A DNA stretch of 7,303 nucleotides. Origin: CAYSBA01 sp964429075 [NCBI: uncultured bacterium]. Lineage in GTDB: Bacteria > CAYSBA01. Position 1 is the stretch's first letter. The number at the start of each line of letters is the position of its first letter. Positions 1 to 7,303 of the stretch are shown one piece after another. The position numbers and the translations under genes are program-made. The stretch lies in NCBI GenBank assembly GCA_964429075.1, contig CAYSBA010000057.1, positions 1 to 7,303 of the forward strand, read 5' to 3'. The notes below the pieces were generated by a model that saw only the letters and a program-made list of their open reading frames with translations, was not told the origin of the DNA and did no database searches.

Positions 1-353
1 AAAGACCTGCACAAAAGACTATTGTTATCGCAGGGCCTTCACAACAAAATAGTGAAAAACCTGCTGAGGTATTACCAGAACTTGATAATAAAACAGTAAT
101 GACTGTGATAATGAAAAACAAAAAGGATATTGATTTCTGTGGTAAAGAATATCTTAAGCGAGGTGGCCAGAGCGGTAAGGTTGTGGTTAGCTGGAGGGTG
201 TTACCCTCTGGGAAGGTAGAGAATGTAAGGATAAGGGATGCTGAATTTGAAGGGACTTATCTTGAATCCTGTATTGTAGAACATGTAAGAAGATGGAGAT
301 TTCCGGCCTTTTCCAGTGATCCCAGGACGATCAACTTTCCCTTTAAATTTTGA
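1..353 (+). CDS. AgmX/PglI-type C-terminal domain protein (3' end only)
   Basis: This is the last 116 codons of a gene that starts left of the window. The frame is open from base 3, and the ATG at 99 lies inside the reading frame, so I do not take it as the true start. The visible part begins with a Pro/Gln/Glu-rich linker and then a compact domain. Counting from the ATG at 99, the domain has a Cys at residue 14, a 'GKVVVSWRVLPSGKV' strand-turn-strand (26-40), a second Cys at 58, 'RRWRFPAF' (64-71), and the terminal 'NFPFKF'. That order (Cys, G-x-V strand, second Cys in a helix, W-x-FP, final yPF.F) is the pattern of the AgmX/PglI C-terminal domain, a TonB-C-like tail common in myxobacteria and relatives, some members of which are linked to gliding. 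The two Cys may form a disulfide, which would suggest a periplasmic location. The missing N-terminus may carry FHA, GYF or membrane segments, so the full function cannot be judged. It is convergent with the next gene, stop against stop. Confidence 0.72.
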   Translation, partial: RPAQKTIVIAGPSQQNSEKPAEVLPELDNKTVMTVIMKNKKDIDFCGKEYLKRGGQSGKVVVSWRVLPSGKVENVRIRDAEFEGTYLESCIVEHVRRWRFPAFSSDPRTINFPFKF

Positions 354-937
354 TTAATCCTTCTTAACCCTCCTTTTTGCAATGGCCTGTAGTATAACTT
401 TGCCGTCCTTTACCTTAACCTTAAAATCAACATCATGACACTTTTTTTCTTTTATCAAACGCTCTTTACGTTGTATGATGTGGGCCCTGAATTTATCGAT
501 AGAGGTGGGTTTTTTACCAATTTCCTTTGTCTTCTGAACAAATTCTTCATATAGTTTTTTGATATTTAGATCTTCATCGCTTGATTGATTGATAACTTTT
601 TGATTTTGTTTTTCACTAAATGAGCCAGGTTTTATCATCTCAGATACTCTGAAACGTCTCCTGTCGAATGTACCATTTTCCATCTCCTTAAAAATCCGGT
701 CCCAGTATTGTCCATATGTAACCATCTTTGACATTACTGTACCAAATTTGAATCTAAGCATGGTATTTTTCAGATATCTTGACTGGATCAATCTGAGACG
801 TTTTAGGAGTTTTTCCCTCTCTATCTGCGGTGATTTTTTTTCTCTTCCAAGAAAATATTGTTCAAATTTTGTGTGAAGTTTATCTATCTCTTCACTAATT
901 CTATCAAGTTCTTGTGATATCTTGGCAGGTTCATCCA

Positions 938-938
<1 letters not shown>
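354..938 (-). CDS. MXAN_5187 C-terminal-domain family protein, function unknown
   Basis: A 194-residue soluble, highly charged protein with no signal peptide or membrane segment. Residues 5-60 are heptad-like, probably a coiled coil ('SQELDRISEEIDKLHTKFEQY'-like, then many Glu/Lys/Arg). A conserved-looking block follows with 'NTMLRFKFGTVMSK' (58-71), 'YGQYWDRIFKEMENGTF' (75-91) and a low-complexity linker (about 105-123). The C-terminal domain (about 126-188) has 'LYEEFVQKTKEIG', 'SIDKFRAHI', 'DVDFKVKVKDGKV' and 'LQAIAKR'. From memory this matches the family named after Myxococcus MXAN_5187, whose biochemical role is unknown. I chose the ATG at 938 because its first base is the last base of the acyP TGA (TGATG), a classic stop-restart arrangement. 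A TTG one codon earlier (941) is possible but less likely. No convincing Shine-Dalgarno is visible, so translation probably depends on acyP. It is the last gene of the minus-strand run. Confidence 0.66.
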
Positions 939-5085
<4,147 letters not shown>

Positions 5086-5138
5086 AGGCTAAACCCAGCA
5101 AGTTAAACTAACACAGGTTATCTTCAATTGCAATATAA

Positions 5139-5987
5139 TTAAATAATTTTCATGGGCACAGGCGTAAATGTCAATATAAATAATAAAAGTCCGATGATCC
5201 CGATCAGGATGTCGAGGGGATAGAGTTCCTGAAAAGTAGGGGTAGGATGTTTAAATCTGCCAATAAAGACTATTAAGATCGCCCATATTAACCAGCCCTG
5301 CCAGTAAAAAAGACCCATAGCACCGAGTATAAATGGAACAAGTTTTGTTAACCTTTCGTGGAGTCTTGGTGCAAGAGAATATAGTATGTGTCCACCATCG
5401 AGTTGAGCTACCGGGATGAGATTTAGAGATGTTACGAGTATCCCCAGCCAACCTGCATATGCATACTGATTTATCTTAACATCAAAACCCACAGGGATAT
5501 CACCAATTACCAGATGTTTAAGAGTAAGGTATAATATTGAGTCCCCCTCTTTGATTGTATTGGGCATGATTGATTCTACATGGGATGTGTGCAGCCCATA
5601 TATCAGGATTGGCAGAGCAACCAATATCCCCACAATTGGGCCAGATGCACCGAGCATCAAAAGTGCCCTTCTGTTCATGATGGGTTGTCTAATTTTTATA
5701 ACAGCACCCATTGTTCCAACCATTGGGTTTGGGAAGGGTATGAAGTAGGGTAGTGTGACATCGATGCCGAAGTGCCGTGCTGTCAGATAATGACCCATTT
5801 CGTGTGAACCGAGTATCAGGATTATTGAAACAGAAAAGGGGATACCTTTTAACAATAAAGAGGGGTTGGCCATAATCTGATCTAACTCATGCCCGCTGAT
5901 ATATGTACCGGCAAAGAGTGTAGAAAAAATGGTGGCAATTAATAGTAACAGTGGAATTATAAAGCCATTATGGTGCCTTTGGCTCAT
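5139..5987 (-). CDS. Site-2 protease family intramembrane zinc protease (peptidase M50)
   Basis: A 282-residue polytopic membrane protein that should cleave substrates within or next to the membrane. The zinc motif 'HEMGH' (62-66) gives ligands H62 and H66 and catalytic E63. The second conserved block 'SLNLIPVAQLDGGHIL' (187-202) supplies the third ligand D197 and the N-x-x-P-x-x-x-L-D-G-G signature. Between them is the family block 'GTMGAVIKIR' (91-100), 'NRRAL' (105-109) and 'GASGPIVG' (113-120). Hydrophobic segments lie near 9-27, 51-70, 108-131, 179-195, 213-243 and 257-276. There is no PDZ domain, so it is not an RseP-type protein. It is closest to the compact branch that includes plant EGY proteins. 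The ATG at 5987 has a strong ribosome binding site and overlaps the upstream gene by 20 bases. Its neighbours on both sides are envelope proteins. The substrate cannot be inferred, and no anti-sigma factor lies in the window. Confidence 0.9.
   Translation of the reverse strand: MSQRHHNGFIIPLLLLIATIFSTLFAGTYISGHELDQIMANPSLLLKGIPFSVSIILILGSHEMGHYLTARHFGIDVTLPYFIPFPNPMVGTMGAVIKIRQPIMNRRALLMLGASGPIVGILVALPILIYGLHTSHVESIMPNTIKEGDSILYLTLKHLVIGDIPVGFDVKINQYAYAGWLGILVTSLNLIPVAQLDGGHILYSLAPRLHERLTKLVPFILGAMGLFYWQGWLIWAILIVFIGRFKHPTPTFQELYPLDILIGIIGLLLFILTFTPVPMKII
5146..5174 (-). promoter_or_regulatory. Candidate promoter for ftsH
   Basis: Read on the minus strand, TTGACA (5174-5169) is followed after 17 bases by GAAAAT (5151-5146). 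This gives a perfect sigma70 -35 box and a 4/6 -10 box, so a transcript would begin near 5139 with a leader of roughly 55 bases. The same -35 box is followed after 12 bases by CCCAT (5156-5152), which resembles the sigma32 (heat-shock) -10 core CCCCATnT, although the spacer is a base or two short and the last T is absent. The element lies in the final codons of the site-2 protease gene. The 53-base gap after it (5086-5138) is AT-rich and has no convincing hairpin. The element could be chance, since it is also constrained by coding sequence. Confidence 0.3.
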
Positions 5988-7303
5988 TCTCTGCTCCTTC
6001 CCCCTCCTTTTCCGCTGATTTCAGATCTTCAAAACCCCCACTATCCACCTTTGTTAATACAAATTTATATTTTAACCTCCCATCAAAAATATAACTTCCA
6101 AATAATCCATTGTAACTGCCGGTATAGAGCAGTTCTGATATGGCTTTTTTTTCTGAGATCAGTCTCTTTTTTATAAAGCTTGCAATATCGAAAAAGGCCA
6201 ATTCATACATACTTAACCTTCTGTTAAAAATTTTTTGTATCTCCAAAAGTTGTTTGTCCTTTGAGTGATGAAGATTGTAGATCAATGCTCCTCTTAGATA
6301 GTTGTTGGCCTTATCAATCAGGATATCAGAAAACCATGCCTGATTCCCGAGTAGACACACACCCTGTACTATTTTTCCATCGTAACGGCGCTTCCTTCTG
6401 TCTTTGTGTGTACAGTCGGCAAATTCTACCCCTGTAGCATATATCGCAGGAAGTATCATGGCAATCCTGTATGCCCTGTCAGGTATATACAATGCATCAA
6501 AGTCTACAATGGGTTCCAGCAATTTTTTTGCCTTTTCAATACACTTTTTTATCCTGTATGGTTGACCTCTGTAATCCTTTTTGCACCTCTTTTTTTCTTT
6601 TTTATAGTCATTCCTTTCGTTGAGAGGTAACTGTCCTACAAGTCGCATGGCAATCCTGTCGAAATTCATTGTATCAGGGGCATAACTTATGATTCCTGTT
6701 ATTTCTCCACCCAACCTCTTTACAGTATTTATAAACTTAAATGCCTGTTCTCTACCTGTTCTGGATTCTGGATAGAGTACTGCAAACCGTTTTATATTAA
6801 CCCTCTTTATTCTTTTTAAAAGGTCCTCGATACCATCAGTAGTTAACAGGTTAATTTCAACAAAATTTTGTGTATCCGAAAAGGATGACGATGAGAGGGC
6901 TGTAATTGTGAAGACTCCATATAGTTCAGCCCTTGCCTGAATGAATCGTGCAGACTCAATAAGTGGTGGCCCTATAACCAATGACACACCTTTTTCTCTT
7001 ACGAGTCTATCAAAGGCTGATACGGCTATTTCAGCTCTACCCTGTGTATCTTCATAAAAAAGCTCTATTTCTTTAACAGAACCGAGAATATAATCTACAA
7101 TCTCTTTGATCCTTTTGCCAACAGGACTATAGCGTCCGCTTAGAGGTAAGAGTACTCCTATCCTGCCGTTGAATTCAAATGAAGACTCGTTGATATTGTG
7201 ATATTCATAGAATTTTTCACCAGTTGTTGCTTCTTGAGGTTCTTTTTCTCCCCCTTTCCTACAATACATACCAAGAACATCATCCTGGCAGATACGTATT
7301 ATC
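5968..7303 (-). CDS. LpoA/ABC substrate-binding-like protein, periplasmic-binding fold type I (5' end missing)
   Basis: The reading frame runs off the right edge (11 further codons before the ATG at 7269), so the N-terminus, including any signal peptide or lipobox, is probably outside the window; the ATG at 7269 is just the first one visible. Numbering from it gives 433 residues. The fold starts with 'RIGVLLPLSGRYSPVGKRI' (36-54), then 'LFYEDTQG' (70-77), 'GVSLVIGPPLIESA' (94-107), 'ITALSSSSF' (122-130), 'RFAVLYPESRTGREQA' (161-176), 'DFDALYIPD' (256-264), 'QGVCLLGNQAW' (302-312) and a late 'GSYNGLFGSYIFDGRL' (384-399). This is the two-lobe Leu/Ile/Val-binding architecture shared by ABC-transporter binding proteins and LpoA-type activators of penicillin-binding proteins. 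No permease or ATPase genes are nearby, so an LpoA-like or sensory role is more likely than transport. A basic insert (about 214-250) and four Cys (C229, C243, C286, C305) stand out. The C-terminal tail is acidic and overlaps the next gene. Confidence 0.75.
   Translation of the reverse strand, partial: IIRICQDDVLGMYCRKGGEKEPQEATTGEKFYEYHNINESSFEFNGRIGVLLPLSGRYSPVGKRIKEIVDYILGSVKEIELFYEDTQGRAEIAVSAFDRLVREKGVSLVIGPPLIESARFIQARAELYGVFTITALSSSSFSDTQNFVEINLLTTDGIEDLLKRIKRVNIKRFAVLYPESRTGREQAFKFINTVKRLGGEITGIISYAPDTMNFDRIAMRLVGQLPLNERNDYKKEKKRCKKDYRGQPYRIKKCIEKAKKLLEPIVDFDALYIPDRAYRIAMILPAIYATGVEFADCTHKDRRKRRYDGKIVQGVCLLGNQAWFSDILIDKANNYLRGALIYNLHHSKDKQLLEIQKIFNRRLSMYELAFFDIASFIKKRLISEKKAISELLYTGSYNGLFGSYIFDGRLKYKFVLTKVDSGGFEDLKSAEKEGEGAENEPKAP
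5994..6010 (-). promoter_or_regulatory. Double Shine-Dalgarno for the site-2 protease gene
   Basis: On the minus strand, AAAGGAGG (6010-6003) is followed by AAGGAG (5999-5994), which ends six bases before the ATG at 5987. It is the only strong ribosome binding site among the five visible starts and fixes that start. It lies inside the end of the upstream gene, where the same bases encode the Glu/Gly-rich 'EKEGEGAE' stretch. Confidence 0.8.

Noticed and set aside
317-333. Inverted repeat TGATC-7-GATCA near the end of the left gene, considered as a terminator.
   Set aside because: The stem has only five weak base pairs inside coding sequence and no adjacent T-run on either strand.
99-353. A complete 84-residue small protein starting at the ATG at 99.
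   Set aside because: The frame is open to the left edge, the preceding codons form a plausible Pro/Gln-rich linker, and no ribosome binding site precedes the ATG.
834-841. Run of eight T (A8 on the coding strand) in the MXAN_5187-family gene, considered as a slippage or frameshift site.
   Set aside because: The frame is intact through it and the family match continues on both sides; Lys codons in AT-rich DNA explain it.
5086-5138. The 53-base gap before ftsH, considered for a riboswitch, small RNA or terminator.
   Set aside because: It is too short for a riboswitch and has only trivial 3-4 bp stems; nothing beyond a possible 5' leader is supported.

Overview
The window looks like chromosomal housekeeping DNA from an AT-rich bacterium of the old Deltaproteobacteria (Desulfobacterota/Myxococcota side). 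Two protein types point there: a C-terminal domain of the AgmX/PglI kind at the left edge, and a full-length match to the MXAN_5187 C-terminal-domain family. I recognise both from myxobacteria and relatives. The base composition is clearly AT-rich by eye (not counted) and the proteins are Lys-rich, so this is not a classic high-GC myxobacterium. A deep-branching or uncultivated low-GC relative is more likely. This is inferred from family recall, not from a search.

Layout: 1-353 on the + strand is the 3' end of a gene that begins left of the window, encoding an AgmX/PglI-type tail. Everything else is one minus-strand run, read right to left: an LpoA-like periplasmic-binding-fold protein (7303 to 5968, 5' end outside the window), a site-2 protease of family M50 (5987 to 5139), ftsH (5085 to 3253), ligA (3251 to 1227), acyP (1246 to 938) and an MXAN_5187-family protein (938 to 354). 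The run is very compact: a 20-base overlap, a 53-base gap, a 1-base gap, another 20-base overlap and a 1-base overlap. The last minus-strand stop codon directly abuts the stop of the convergent + strand gene, with no bases between. The only non-coding DNA is the 53-base gap before ftsH. I see no tRNA, rRNA, CRISPR array, insertion sequence, integrase or other sign of mobility.

How the genes fit together: the first three minus-strand genes concern the cell envelope. They encode a possible peptidoglycan-synthesis activator or solute-binding-like protein, an intramembrane zinc protease, and the membrane AAA+ zinc protease that clears damaged or regulatory membrane proteins. The last three encode NAD+-dependent DNA ligase, acylphosphatase and an uncharacterised charged cytosolic protein. 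Spacing suggests a single transcript with translational coupling. A candidate promoter inside the end of the site-2 protease gene could let ftsH and the genes after it be expressed separately. No clearly new defence or mobile system is visible. The most open items are the MXAN_5187-family protein, the pairing of two membrane zinc proteases, and the possible stress promoter in front of ftsH.
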